From Agrocybe praecox (taxonomy: Eukaryota; Basidiomycota; Agaricomycetes; Agaricales; Agrocybaceae), in contig OZ024849.1 in the NCBI GenBank assembly GCA_964017145.1, forward strand, positions 3,472,001-3,536,000: a stretch of 64,000 nt of DNA, written 5' to 3'. Below, piece after piece: positions 23,916-36,350 of the stretch. Positions within the stretch are counted from its first letter, which is position 1. Every line of letters starts with the position of its first letter. The translations under genes were made by a program, and so were the position numbers. The notes beneath the pieces are model-generated. The model saw nothing but the letters and a program-made list of their open reading frames with translations, made no database searches and had not been told where the DNA came from.

Positions 23916-24181
23916 ATGCCGCCTCGAGAGGACACGAAATGGTGCAAAGGTCGCTCTGCGTGCAAACGAAGGTAAATTTTGAGTATGGGCCAATTTGTAA
24001 GCTTTTTTCTGCGCCGAACACCTTTGATTCTAGGAAAGCCCTCTACACGGCCATTCTCCAATTCGTACTACGTGCGCCCTCACAATTCTGGAAATCTTCG
24101 GAGACTGGAGGTGCGGAGACTAGGAGTGTTATGATGAAGGTTGCTCGGCTACTCGGTGGACATCAGGGCTCGTCAGGTTAA
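23916..24181 (+). pseudogene. Truncated Zn2Cys6 regulator copy
   Basis: At 23916 an exon-like piece starts MPPREDTKWCKGRSACKRR and runs into a GTAAAT donor. This mirrors exon 1 of the upstream factor (MPPCKGHKKSR...CKRRR). About 60 nt later the frame reads KALYTAILQFVLRAPSQFW, matching the upstream protein's GSLYSAILFCVRDTPAVFW. Everything between these parts is missing, so a tandem copy lost its middle and most of its zinc cluster. No function expected. Confidence 0.65.
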
Positions 24182-24952
24182 ATTTGGTCGGCGTCGAGGA
24201 AGATTTACGCATCCAGGGAGTCTTGGAGCCTTGGAGGGAGCATATAAAGATAAATGGCGCTTGAAGTGTGTTCGGGAAGCTATGAGAAGGGTGGTGGTGG
24301 CTCAAAGTTGGTGTTGACGATGAGTCGAATCGTCCCCGAGACCTAACCAGCTGGACGCGGACATGGAGTCGCAGGTAATGCCCATTCTACATTTGCGTAT
24401 GAATGGGCGGCGGACTGCAGACTTGTTCGAGAATGCGGAAGACTTAAATTGTAATTAGCATTCGTGGCAAATTCGTGCTGTCGTAGTTTGTGATTACTCT
24501 CGATATTCACACCCATATGTACTGTATACTTGATCTCAACGAGAATATATTTCTATACAAATTTCTTCAAGGCAGGGATTATGCTTGGATTAGCCGCCCA
24601 TAGAGAACGGTGGTTTATTGCTTCCGAGATCAATTATCAAGCCAGGACTGCCGAGCTCCCGTCAATAACGGCGCACAGCTGTTTGTAAGTGTTTGACAAT
24701 TAGAACCCCCTATTAATTTTAATATTCTCATCTCCCTACCTTTCTGTGTTCCTACCAGCGGCGGCCATCCTTCACCGAGATATTAAGTGGATTACGACGC
24801 TGGACGGTCTTGATAAGCCACGTACTAGTGCACTGCAAATGAAGCGTAATTCCGCCGACGCCACCGACAAGGTCCACGAATGGTGTCAATGAGGTTATCG
24901 GTATTATCGCTGGAGAAGTGATCAAGGTTGCCACGCTATGCAATGGTACATC
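24182..24952. other. Intergenic, nothing recognised
   Basis: No gene, repeat or RNA structure recognised. It contains the promoter of the FAD oxidase. Confidence 0.5.
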
Positions 24953-24959
24953 TATATAA
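24953..24959 (+). promoter_or_regulatory. TATA box of the FAD oxidase gene
   Basis: TATATAA lies 46 bases upstream of the ATG at 24999, in an otherwise GC-balanced stretch. The spacing suits a short 5' leader. Confidence 0.5.
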
Positions 24960-24998
24960 TAGTGGGGAGCTCGACGACCGTCTTCAGTATCTATCATT

Positions 24999-26900
24999 AT
25001 GCGGCCACTTTCGCTTGAGCTCTTCGCGTTGTTGACCCTATTCTTTGCTACTGCTTTTGCCGATCTTCGCTCAGACCTGACTGGGAAGGGTTTTGATGTA
25101 TCCTTTCCCGGAGACTCCCAATATTCCTCTCTGAGTCAAACGTGTGCGTATTTTCTGTATACTCCTATAACAAACTTGGACTGACGGCATGTCCAGATAA
25201 TCGTCGTTATAATTTCAGGCCTGCGGCAATCGCTCTTCCAAGGACGCCCCAGCAAGTATCAACTATCATAAAAGCGAGCACTTCCAACAACTTACAAGTG
25301 GTAGCTCGGAGTGGGGGTGTACGTCTTCCCATTGTAATGCTCTCTACGTAAACATGACGTCTTGCATTTATTCAGCACAGCTATGTCGCAAATGGCCTCG
25401 GTGGAAAGAACGACTCCGTTGTTGTCGATTTACGCAACTTGAACTCGGTTTCAATTAATCCTTCGACCCAAAACGCAGTCGTTGGAAGTGGAAATCGTCT
25501 TGGGGATATAGCCCTGGCGTTAAATAAGCAGGGAAGGGCAATACCTCATGGAACATGTCCGTACGTTGGAATTGGAGGCCATTCCGGTGTGTACACCTGC
25601 TTTATCGCATTTTTTATACTCGGTACCACAATGGATATTACGTCTGATAGGTTATGGTGGTTATGGTTTCACCGCTCGTATGTGGGGATTAACACTCGAT
25701 AATATCCTGTCCATCGATGTCGTGCTCGCGGATGGATCGATTAAGACGGCTTCTAGTAACTCTAACGCAGATTTATTCTGGGTACGTCGATCTTGGTTCT
25801 ATCGTGATCTAGTCCCTCGTTCAACAATACCTGCAGGCTTTACGAGGAGCGGCGGGATCGTTCGGAATAACAACTTCAATCACATTTAAAACGCACCCAG
25901 CACCCGCATCCGCATCTATCATTGGATACGATTGGGACCTATCCGCTTCTGATGCTGCAGATGCGTTAGGGAAGTTTCAAAACTTTGTGAATACCAACAT
26001 TCCAAAAGAATTTGGTCCGGAGTTGTCCCTCAACAAAGGCTCTACTGCAGGTCGTGTTCGCTTCCATCTAGGCGGGGGATGGTACGGGCCTCCTAATGCC
26101 TTGAATGCGGTTCTCCAACCGTATTTAAGTCAGATGCCGAAGCCAAAAAGCAGTGGTATAAACTCTGGGACCTACATTGATGGTGTGGCTTCGTTGACAG
26201 GAGGTTTACCTCTCAATACTGCGTCTGGTCAAGACCGCCGCGATACATTCTATGCCAAGTCATTGACCATCCCGCAAAGCTCACCCATTGGCGATCTGTC
26301 ACGCAAAGTCTTTATGAAATACTTGTCAAACGAAGGATTCAAAGCTAGCACAGTACGTTTTGTTGCCTCTCTTGCGTCGTTTTATTTATCATTCTTACAT
26401 ACCAGTTCTTCTTATAATTAGGAATGATTTGTACAGGTGGAACTCTACGGAGGCTCAAATTCGGCCATCAGTATTGTTGGCGCAGATGCCACCGCTTATG
26501 CTCATCGGTCTGCGCTGTTTACAATCCAGTTTTACTCATTCAGCCCCAATACTCCTTACCCATCCAATGGATTTAGCTTCGTGGATGGTATGGTCAATAG
26601 CTTAGTGAGTAATGGACCATCTGGATGGGACGTTGGGTAAGTATCGTTCTATTTACTTGATTTTGGGATTAAGTGTTCACGTTTTCCTACTAGGGCGTAC
26701 CCAAACTATGTCGATGATCGCTTGGAGAACTGTGAGCGAATACATTCTGCCATTAATTTTCGATTAATGAATCTCATTCGCCATCTTCAGATCAACATAT
26801 GTATTTCGGATCTCATTACGCCCGTCTTCAGACACTCAAAAAAACCTATGACCCTCGGGGGGTATTCACCTTTCCCACAGGCGTTCGAGCAAACGCCTAG
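24999..26900 (+). CDS. Secreted FAD-linked oxidoreductase (BBE / glucooligosaccharide-oxidase type)
   Basis: Eight exons: 24999-25143, 25197-25318, 25376-25586, 25651-25781, 25837-26352, 26437-26636, 26694-26731, 26791-26900. They total 1473 nt and 490 aa, with every junction GT/AG and in frame. A signal peptide is clear (LELFALLTLFFATAFA, cut near 21). The FAD-binding part has VVARSGGHSYVANG, whose His90 should carry the 8α-FAD bond, and HGTCPYVGIGGH, whose Cys150 should make the second (6-S-cysteinyl) bond. It is therefore a bicovalent flavoenzyme. GYGFTARMWGLTLDNI and ALRGAAGSFGITTSITF follow. The C-terminal BBE motif AYPNYVDDRL ... YFGSHYARLQTLKKTYDP is complete. Relatives oxidise sugars, oligosaccharides or aromatic alcohols with O2, releasing H2O2; the substrate cannot be read here. 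It looks intact. Confidence 0.93.
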
Positions 26901-27180
26901 TAGTCAGCCCATTTCTTATAAACGATAGGCGGAATAAAAGCGAACAAGGTATAAGGTTTCATTAAGGATCGTAATTCAAGACAGCATACAAAAAAATCCT
27001 AACGTACTTTCATTCAAGTTCGGAATATAATTATGCTCTTCTGGATTGAAGGGATCGGGTAATAGACGGAAAAACTGAAGTGAAGTAGCAAAATGATTAT
27101 AGAAATACTCACGGTAGAGCGTCTAAAAAATTGTATTACAGTGCGAATGATATAGTCGAAGAAAATGGACGATGATGCTG

Positions 27181-28972
27181 TTAAGACCAAAGATTTCCAG
27201 TGCGGCGTTTTGCCTTGACAATCTGTAAGATCCCGAGTTGATAGCCTAGCATGAGTAGTAAGTCCTCGTTGACGTCCTTTTCACGGCAAACGTGTTCGAA
27301 TTGCGTTATGGTTGTGATTTCGCGTCCAGATAGAATTTTGTCCCAAATGTCTTGACCCAAGCGATCCCTGATGCTGAGTATCAAAGAACACATGTCTTTG
27401 TGGGACAAGCGAGGATCTTTCCACGCTTTCTTCTGACACTACGGGTGGGTTAATAAGAGGAGCGAATTGATGTCATATTACTCACTTCTATGCTGCAATA
27501 TGGAATGAGGACACACTTGGCGCATAGACGTGTCCTCATTCCATCTGCAATTGGCAAGGGGCAGTCGGGATAGAGGCAACCCCAAGTACGGACGCCCAAT
27601 AGCCTCACCCAAGCCATGGTTAACTTTTCTCTATAACTTTTATTGAAGAAGTTATTTACAGTTCCCGAATTGCCCTCGGAGTTGTCAGGGCGGGTGCGCT
27701 CCCCACGGGGTCCCGACTCTTCCAACAGAGCAATTTCTATAGGTACATGGCCAATTTCCGAGCTTGGATTTGCACGCGCACAAACTGAGGAAAGGCGGTC
27801 GAAGATTGGTTTAAATCGGCCATCATTTGTGGCCAGAACAAGGGATAGATCTCCTCTACATACGACCATGCGTCCTTTGGCATGCTCGATCATATACCAC
27901 GTACGCAGGACGGCGATGCAGAACGTATCGACCCGGCTGACGATTTCTTCATAAGCAGGTGCGATTTTTTCATCAACAGGTGGAGGCAATACCATCCCAG
28001 CATCGGCCAATGCCTTGAGTTCGGTGTCAAATTCGTCCAGTAGCTCGTCGAAGTGGAGGATGGCGAGAACGAAAGGTAAATCGTGCTTGAATGAGCCGTC
28101 TTCTGAAGGCCGGCAAAGCTCGTGGCCGAACGTATCATACACCAGGGAGAATAAGTAACACATCCTATAGGCCATGTTTCGTTCGAGAGGTGGGGATTCG
28201 ATGCCCCAATTACGGATAGCGTCAATCGTGTGCTCGACTCCGAATGGAAGAAGATCCTCAGCACTACGAGGCCACTTCTGGGAGTGAAACCTGTTGGGCG
28301 TCATTTTTAGGAGTGCAAAGTTCATCATATCAACCATGAGTTCGGCCATTTGAGCTATGACAGCGCCTGGAGGTACTTTGGGCAGTCCAGACATAATATC
28401 GGCTTTCGCTGGGATGCCGAAATGCGACAATTTTCGAGCACAGCACCTATGCCGATCTCGCACCCTCTTCAGGTCCATGTTGCATCGACAGGCAGAGAAA
28501 TGAGCTATCATCTTCTGATGTTCCGGAAGAGTCCTACAGCGAGTGAGAAAGTGCACAGCAGCACGAAGGAGGTCGGATTGCTGTGACGCAAATTTGGTCT
28601 GCGCCTCGAGTTCACGGCGATCCATTTTCAGGCCTTCTGTTATACAATCGATTGCATTGTTGATTATCCACACGCAGACGTTCGATTCCATTGGAGCTCG
28701 CATGATGGATGTCAACAATTCAATGGATGTTTTCAAACACTTATGCGGGCTGCTGCTTCCGGCATTTGCGTCCACACGGATAGTATTGGGGACAGAAAGG
28801 GTAAACCTTAGCACTGTAATATGATTCAGTTCGTTAGTTGTGTGAGCTGGTATAAATGATCTATGGGCTTACTCGCGACCGCAAAACACTGGAATTCTGG
28901 CAAGGTGATGAGGGTGCGGAAACAAGCAGCGATAATGTGACAAATCACGCGTGCCAACTTGGTTATGTGCAT
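27181..28972 (-). CDS. MYND zinc-finger protein
   Basis: Three exons on the minus strand: 28972-28873, 28813-27486, 27438-27181, total 1686 nt, 561 aa. The first exon (MHITKLARVICHIIAACF...) is inferred from a GTAAGC donor and a TTACAG acceptor that join in frame. The body is helical with no recognised catalytic motif. A MYND finger sits near residues 446-493: CLYPDC, LCAKC, PYCSIE joined across the last intron to CQKKAWK, then H and C in SHKDMC. The intron inside the finger explains why it is not visible in one frame. MYND fingers bind proline-rich peptides or partners; Agaricomycetes have many such proteins of unknown role. A final ~70-residue tail has no match I recognise. Confidence 0.85.
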
Positions 28973-30936
28973 AATTATTAAATTAATTAATCCATTTTAT
29001 TGTTAACTTTTAAGTATGTAATTATCAGATTAGATAAGGAGCGCGTACTCTAACTTGATTTGGTGCTAATTATATCGCTTGACTTAGAGCTAGGCGATTA
29101 CCTAAGTAGCATCCTTCTGGTTATCGTTGTCTTGTAAGTTGTAACAGGAAAAGGGCTTCGAAAGTGATGGTTTGACTTCCTAGGTAGAAGTGACATACGG
29201 GCTTCGGGATGGACCTGGGCTTGTACGCATGGCTATATTTACTGTTAGATGCGTTGATACTTGATGCTATCAATTATTTAGGGAGGTTATCAATATCGCG
29301 CCGAGTTTTTTTGACGGACTGCCAGCCTTTTCTATATTACTCTAAATCAAAAACAGCTGCTCTTTGACGTTCAATGGAAAGGTTGGAAAAGGATATTAGT
29401 ATATCGAGCTACTTACAGCGAACTTCTGTTTCCAAATGTTTCCATTTTGACGATTGGTAATATCATTCTCGGTTATGAAACGAACACAGCTATATCTTAA
29501 CGCGTACGAGCTTCACTGACTAGGGCATGATGTTCTTACTTTGCTGTGTTGTCAGCTCACCTCGAGGTGCACGCGTAAGCAGTGCGGGTTCCAATGACTT
29601 GTGTCATTTCGAGATGTATTGTTGAACTCCAAAAGATATAATTTTCTGATCAATTTGATGGACGACGGGAGCAAACATTAGGATAGGACTCACATCCTTA
29701 CGTAGAATATTTGTGGTTGAAACGCCAAACCTTTAGGGATATTACAAGTACTGCGTTTCCCATTAAGTACGATTGAGTTCTCGTTAAATATATATATATA
29801 TAAACATACTAAGGCTTTGAGAGAAATTTTCACAACGCAACTTGGGGTTTAAAAAAAATGCAGAAAAAAAAGATGTTCGAAAAGTACAAATTGAAAAAGA
29901 GACAAGGGGTGCTCCCAAGTTCCCACGATAATTCTTCGACATTTGGCCGTACCGGGAAAACGAAGCGTGCGTCAGCCTCGCGAGCACCAACGTCCGTACG
30001 GTCCAGCCTGCGCGCAATCCCGATCTTCCGATAAGAATACGGCGATAAGAGTGCAAACCTATTTCTTGTTCGGAAAAGTGGTCTTAAGAGATGCTATAAC
30101 TGCAAAATCGGTGAGCTTACATGTTCACATAAACAAAGTGGAAAGAAATTTTGCTTACCCTTTGTCTCTACAGAATATGTTTATTCTAAAACCCTTAACA
30201 TTTAACTCTTGCTTAGTTCACAGAAGCAACTAGTGCTGTAGAAGTTCCCCGAGAAATCTGTAACTCAAACGGAGGTTCTGTCGGAAGGCATTCAACGATG
30301 AGGTTCGGTAGGTTTTGGATTGGTGCGTACCATCGATGTTTTCCTTTCTTTCATCATTGCTGGCCGAAATGGTCTCACCAGACGTCTGTCTGTCCCAATT
30401 GGGAGTTGGGACGTTGCCCGTCTCCGACGAATTTGCTTACAGCCAATCCGTGTTATATTATTTTTAATGTATATCTCGGGTTTGACGCTTTGATCATCAA
30501 TTTCTCACGAAGGAGCTCTGCAAATTAGTGATGTAGATCCGGAGGCCATAACGTTTAAGGATCTCTCGGCAAGATAATTGCTCCCCGGGCTATATTTAGT
30601 ACCTTGTCAGGAACAGAAGAGCGAAGAGTGACTGTCGAGTACGTATCTGAAGTAGAAGCTTCTGTCCTCTGGACATAAGGTTATGACGAATTTGTAGTGA
30701 GCCTCTGATCCATGGCAACCATTCATGACTGCCTAACAATACTGCTTATCGTAAGGTTAACTACCTTCCCTGATGCTTGCCTCGACATCGTTATCCAAAT
30801 GGAGGAGATCGAGAAGATATCACACGATATGTCATTGTTAACGTCAACCCCCAGATTTATATAACATGTATATAAGCTTTCGAACAGATATGGGCTGGAT
30901 TCGTGGCCGTTCGTTCCCTTCCCTCTCATACCCAGC
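28973..30936. other. Intergenic ~2 kb, nothing recognised
   Basis: No frame longer than about 96 codons, no repeat structure and no conserved motif recognised. Small frames around 29784-30233 and 30298-30528 have no supporting splice pattern or domain. Confidence 0.55.
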
Positions 30937-32220
30937 ATGTCACTACTGGATAATGACATGTCTTCGCTTGAATTGCAGCGGGCATTCGCAAATGCTGAGT
31001 TGCACTCAACCTTGTTGCTTCATCTCTTGATGGGTATGAACCGTCGTATTGAAGCAGGATGTGATATCTCACACATTAATAGGAATATACACGGGAGTGT
31101 ATGCTGCAACAGTTCGCATTTATTGTACGTCCTCTGGCATCCTTTTTTTCCCTAATCAGGGACGATAACGTGAGTCTACAGGTACGAGCTATCAGGCTGG
31201 CGCACCACATACGCGAGTCGTACTTGGTGCCCTGACAGCTCTGTACAGCACAATCCTGGCTGAGACCTGCCTCAATTGGTATTTCATTGGATCTGATGGC
31301 ACACCAGTTATGCACGTCGTATTCGATATCCTACCAAAGTTCGAATTTTTGCTCGCCGATGGACTCATGGTAGCGTGATTCCTCTTTGATCTTATAAAGA
31401 GACAGTCCATTAATGAAAACTCGTACATGAAGGTGTGGAGGTGCTTCCACGCGTCCGGACAAGGTGATCGTCTCTTCCTCTTACCCATGGGGTTGTATAC
31501 TCTCGAATTCGGTAAGAGATTATGATCATATCTCTACTGTACTTCTGTTCTAACATTATGAAGCACTCTCCATTGTCTATATCGTCCTAACCAGCCTGAT
31601 GAATCTACAACCCGGCTTCGAAACGGAAGAAAGATCAAAACAACTTGGGGATATACAGGGTACTCTGTATGCAGCGGTTGCTGCGACCAGCCTAATATCG
31701 TCACTTATAATCTGCCGCAATATCTACGTCAAAACCGCCGCGAATCAGCAATTTCGAAGGCGGTACAGGCACATCATAGATATTCTCGTCCAGTCCGCAG
31801 CTATTCATTCGACTTCCATGCTCCTTGCTGCAATTTTGCAATACTTGGAAACAGGTCATAGCACGAAGTCCACCAGCATTGATGTCAGCCTCTATTATTT
31901 CATTCCGCTTTCTGTTCCTGTGCTGGTGAGTAACATATTTGTGGATGTGTATTCTCGTATGTTCATTACGTGTTTAGGGCCTTGCCCCTACTCTCATGGT
32001 CGCCCGATTAGCTGTTGCGTCACATAAGAGGGCTCAAGATGAAACATCGGTTTACATGTTGTCTGGACTGACGCACCAGCTACACAAACTTGAATCCAAG
32101 GTCGATTTCTCGACTGTTCAGGGGCACCATCATGAAGAAGAAGACGACGATTACGAGGATACCATTATAGACATTCGTTCAATTTCGAATACGACTCGAA
32201 CGTCAGAGGAATGTGTTTAG
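30937..32220 (+). CDS. Multi-spanning integral membrane protein (Agaricomycete family)
   Basis: A gene of many small exons. Exon 1 30937-31033 (MSLLDNDMSSLELQ), exon 2 31083-31124 (IYTGVYAATVRIY), then a piece near 31200-31370 (RVVLGALTALYSTILAE...FEFLLADGLM), a very small exon near 31434-31463 (VWRCFHASGQ), a larger exon about 31561-31925, and the last from about 31978 to 32220 (GLAPTLMVARLAVASHKRA). The order LADGLMVWRC, RRYRHIIDILVQSAAIHS, GLAPTLMVARLAV matches a large Agaricomycete family of six- or seven-pass membrane proteins of unknown function. The acidic C-terminal tail (EEEDDDYEDT) would be cytosolic. The junction near 31160-31210 could not be settled, so an inactivating change there is possible. 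Role unknown. Confidence 0.7.
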
Positions 32221-32319
32221 ATGTTGTAATTATAACATTGTATTATATCCCATTTGGAAGCAAAATTTAAGTTGAAACACGCGGTATCATGTCTGTTTGG
32301 CTTCAGAAGTATCCGAAGT

Positions 32320-32570
32320 TGTAAATACCGTAGTTCAACTTTCAATGTTCAACGCTCAATTTCTGACGTCCACCCACGAGCACGACATGAAACACAGTCT
32401 ATTATGTATTGTGCTGTCCACTGTTCACCGACACCATGGAAAATAGGAACACAGAAGAGAGAGAGGCGATGAAAGATAACCTAAGAGATGAACACTGAGA
32501 CATGAACAATAGAATAACAGGGCGTCTAATAACGCTACAGTATTCTGTCATGGATGCGTCTGGATGGACA
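32320..32570 (+). repeat. Fragment of the dispersed purine-rich repeat (copy D)
   Basis: Words such as TTCAATGTTCAACG, GTTCACCGACACCATGGAA, GAACACAGAAGAGAGAG and GGGCGTC match in order the region 59130-59360 of copy C and 44480-44640 of copy B. Only this short part is present. Confidence 0.6.
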
Positions 32571-32701
32571 AAAAGTTGGCATGGCATTCGTCAATACGTG
32601 CCTGTGCTATTCTTATTCCCAAGCGTCCATCATGTTTCTGCCAATCGTCCCCTTGATTGACGTCTCAGATCTCATAGCGGGTCCTTTTATTGGTTTCTTT
32701 C

Positions 32702-32967
32702 TATGGCGGTCATTTGGGGTAAAAATTCCCCGCGCGATTTTTACCTTTTCTGCGCAATTTTAGGCCATTTTGAAGCCTTATATCATCTAAGTACAATTAT
32801 TTTCTCTTATGTGCGCGGGGAAAAAGTTGCGCGCGTTTTTTGGTTGGCGCGCAATTATTTTTTTTTGGCACAAGTGAGGCGCGCGCACATGTCAAACTCC
32901 GCGCGCACAATTTTCTTTCACCCCAGCGCGCAATATTGTTGGCTTCCAGGTGCGCGCAATTTTGACC
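32702..32967 (+). repeat. Left inverted arm of the foldback element
   Basis: About 266 bp, ending ...GCGCGCAATTTTGACCC, inverted at 33378-33643. It could form a very long hairpin if transcribed. Confidence 0.88.
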
Positions 32968-33377
32968 CCGTATATTAGCACGCGCACATACAGGAGTTTG
33001 TATGTGAATTGTTTAACAGCCAAATATTAGCAAAGATCCAACCATTAGACCGAAGGTACTGACTCCGTATAGTGAAACAAAACGAGTGTATTTATTGACA
33101 TATATGTTATTTACGTAGTCCGGAACTTGGAAGTACTAATTAAAGTAGTTAGAAAGGCAAGTATGTAGTTATATGAATGGCTAAAGTAATTAGTGGTCAC
33201 TGGCGGACCCAAATATTTACAAGATTCACTATTACAAATAATATAAGTGACTGATTGCGAACGGAAAGCAAAGCAAAATGAGAGTAACGAGCGCAGGAAA
33301 ATGACCAAAAAATAATGAGACGAGTACGAGTAAGACGAGCTGGTTCACGCGCAAGGGTTAAAACGAGGGGGAGGTGT

Positions 33378-33643
33378 GGGTCAAAATTGCGCGCACCTGG
33401 AAGCCAACAATATTGCGCGCTGGGGTGAAAGAAAATTGCGCGCGCGGAGTTTGGAATGTGCGCGTGGCTCATTTGCGCTAAAAAAAATAATTGCGCGCCA
33501 ACCAAAAAACGCGCGCAACTTTTTCCCCGCGCACATAAGAGAAAATAATTTGACTTAGATGATATAAGGCTTCAAAATGGCCTAAAATCGCGCAGAAAAG
33601 GTAAAAATCGCGCGGGGAATTCTTACCCCAAATGACCGCCATA
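33378..33643 (-). repeat. Right inverted arm of the foldback element
   Basis: Reverse complement of the left arm with scattered substitutions and no large indels. Confidence 0.88.
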
Positions 33644-33865
33644 TCTTTCCTTCGAACCCCCATCCGCTAGCCGAGGGTCCCTCATCATCGGGCACAATGA
33701 GCTCGTATTACTTACATGCTTATGTACTAAATATATTGCATTATTGAATTTCTTTACAAAGTGTTGTACACTACTCATAGAACACTACACAACATAGGCA
33801 GAGGTCGGCAGGCAGGGGGCGGGAGGGACGGTATAGGTGGTGTGTAAGCGGGGGGACGGCACGTT

Positions 33866-36350
33866 GTGGCATTGCAACCTACACTAGTGAGATTAGTTTA
33901 GATCATGTAAAGATATGTGACCACGACACGTACATAGCCGAATTCAATCATCCTTTGACTGCTACAGCCATCGTGCGAGCCTGCTCGACGCGCCTCCGAG
34001 CTCATCTACGCCATTCAGCTCGATCCTGGACTGCTTCAAGGTGGAACCCTGCCAGCAAGCCGAGATGGGACAGTGGGACAGAAAATACCGAAAGCGTACG
34101 TAGCGCGCTATACTTACGTTTGCACACGGGAATTGGGACTTAGTAGGAGTAATTAGCGTTTGAGGGGAAGGGTAGATAATGGCCACATATACGTTATTCA
34201 TGTAAGCTGACTCTACCGACAACGAGTGTACAACGAAAAGGGAAAAGAAGAAAGGAAAAGAAGAGAATCGCGACATACATGCGTACCTAACACCAGTCGC
34301 TCGATGCAGAATTTATCACAGACTGATATCTCACGAGAATGCATCCACACCCCTACTATCTGCTTCTCGAATTTAATGGCCCGGTAATCGTCTTGCATTT
34401 TGCTGAGAAGTAGTAATTCCTAATTTCGACTCGGTTATTGTAAGCAGAGATTTGCTGAAATATGAGTGTGTTCGTTGCATCCTCCGCCGTCATGCTACAG
34501 CTCGTAAGATCGTTCAGTCATTCATTTGTCTGTAATGGAATGATGTTGAAAAAAAGGATATGAAAGAGATGCTCATTCAGAAACACGAAGATGAATGTTC
34601 GAGAGAAAAAAGTCGAACCAGAGACTACACGAAAGCGGGAGCAGAAAATCACAACCATGCAAGTACTTGGCTTCCAGTATTACTGGTGGACGTCTCGGTA
34701 CCCTCAGAGGATAGTATACTAGAATTCTTGAACGACTGAACGAACGAGCGAGAAAACGAACGAACTCGATGCGGCCGACGTCGACCGAGTGGCGAGCGAT
34801 GAGAACCAGGAGCAACATGACTAGACCATATCCAGAAAGTCATCCAGAAAGCATGAAAAAGCGCGGCCGGCGGAAGCAAAAAATCACTCGCTCATGCTAG
34901 CGCGCGCCAGCATCCCCATGAGCTTGGCTGCCATTAATGAGTGAGCGAACCTAAAACACAAACCAAGGGTAAAAAAAAATGACGATCGATGAGCGATGCG
35001 ATGCAGCGGGTGTCGACGGAGCGACGAGCAACTGGAGCAGAAGCAGTATAACCAGAACCATACCCAACTGGGGTCACGGTGTTTGACTGGACGAACGAAT
35101 ATAGCGGTGGTTAGCCGACCGAACGGTAGATCGAGCAGCAGGAGCAGCATACCCATGTCGTTATCCATTTATTCATGAACCTGACTGAAAGGCACGGTGG
35201 GAATACGCCAGCCCATCGAACTTATCCAGCTTGAGCAGATTTTCGTATTCGAAATCAGGAGCGTGCACAGGGATCGAATGCAGATTTTAGATGTCGAGGG
35301 TTCAACGCTGGTGTACAATGTTCAAGACCCGCCTGAGTCAAGTAACGACAAGGCTCTGCACAACAAATGTTTGTGCTGTGTTGGACCAATATGCTCGTGT
35401 TATGTTGCACGGAGTCCTCGTCATAGAAGCGAGGCGGCAAACGGGAGAGAGAGAGAGAAAAGGCCGTCGAGTGACTCGTGTTGTTGCATCATGCATGTGT
35501 CTTAGATAAAAGGAAAGGTTGTATACAGGAGATATGGTGGGAGGGAGATGTTGGCGTTGAAGAGAAAAAGGATGCAAAGAAAGAAATATAGAAGAAAAAA
35601 GAAGAAAACAATAACGAGGCTGGAAAAACAAAAGGAAAAATGAACGAATCAATACGACGAAAGACGCAGAAGAGGTATGGAAGACGTACGAAATACTCAT
35701 TCACGCAAACGGAAGAGCAAACGCTCGCTGCCCTAACCAGCCGGGCCCCTACGACGGCAACAGCACCTTACGCGCAGCGAGGTGGATGACCCAGCCTGTG
35801 AGACGTATCCTCGTAAAGTCGTACTAGTAATACCACTTCTCTCTACCTACTGAGGAATGAGAGGATGAATCAGTGACGGAACAGGAACAAAATGAGGATG
35901 AAAGAGAGAACAAGATATACGGGATAAATTGCTTCAACACGTCATCGAATGAAGTCTGGATAGAGTTTGGCAGGAAGAGCCCGGAGGAAGAGTGAAAGCA
36001 AATGATGGGAAGAAACAAGGAAAGAACAAGAAGGAAAAGAGAGGAGGGAAAGTTGCCCACCGGGAAGGGAAGAACCGTGAAAGGCGGGAGTGGGAGTGGA
36101 GAAAATGGAGGGGGTGAAGAGAGAGGGGGGTGAATTTTGGCATGTATGAAAGTGACGGAGAAAGGGATGGGACAAGCGGGAACGAGAGGGGATCACAATA
36201 TACGGGTGGAGGACGAGCATGGAAGTCAACGAGGTCGAAATGCACCTGTGCCGGAACATTCATTCAAGTTTTAACGCAGAGTAGAGGTCAGAGAAGAGAT
36301 GTAAAGAGAAGAGTGATATGGGAACACAATATTTAGGGCAGAGTTGAGAG
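33866..36350. repeat. Dispersed purine-rich repeat, copy A
   Basis: Begins with TTGTGGCATTGCAACCTACACTAG and ACGTACATAGCCGAAT, as copy C does at 57565. It then holds internal sub-repeats with GCGGCCGACGTCGACCGAGTGGCGAGCGATGAG-like and GGAGCAGCATAACCATACCC-like words (34750-35165). A block at 35165-35290 matches 58915-59050, an AGAGAGAGAGAAA...GGCGTCGAGTGA block lies at 35445-35475, a GGCAACAGCAC...GCGCAGCGAGGTGGATGAC block at 35757-35795, and long GAAAGGA/GGGAGAG purine runs end it. The many frames called on either strand are artefacts of this composition. Class unknown. Confidence 0.7.

Larger units (their letters stand above)
32702..33643. mobile_element. Non-autonomous foldback/TIR element with 6-bp target duplication
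   Basis: 942 bp bounded by TATGGCGGTCATTTGGGGTA at each end in inverted orientation and flanked by TCTTTC (32696-32701 and 33644-33649). The arms are about 266 bp and roughly 94% alike, rich in GCGCGC words. The 410-bp middle (32968-33377) has no coding capacity. The frames seen in each arm are mirror images, not genes. The TATGGC terminus and 6-bp duplication are the same as in the α-kinase transposon at 12008-17868, so the same kind of transposase may move it. Confidence 0.88.

Noticed and set aside
32702..33660. Two ~95-residue proteins of nearly identical sequence on opposite strands
   Set aside because: They are the two arms of one inverted repeat; no coding constraint.
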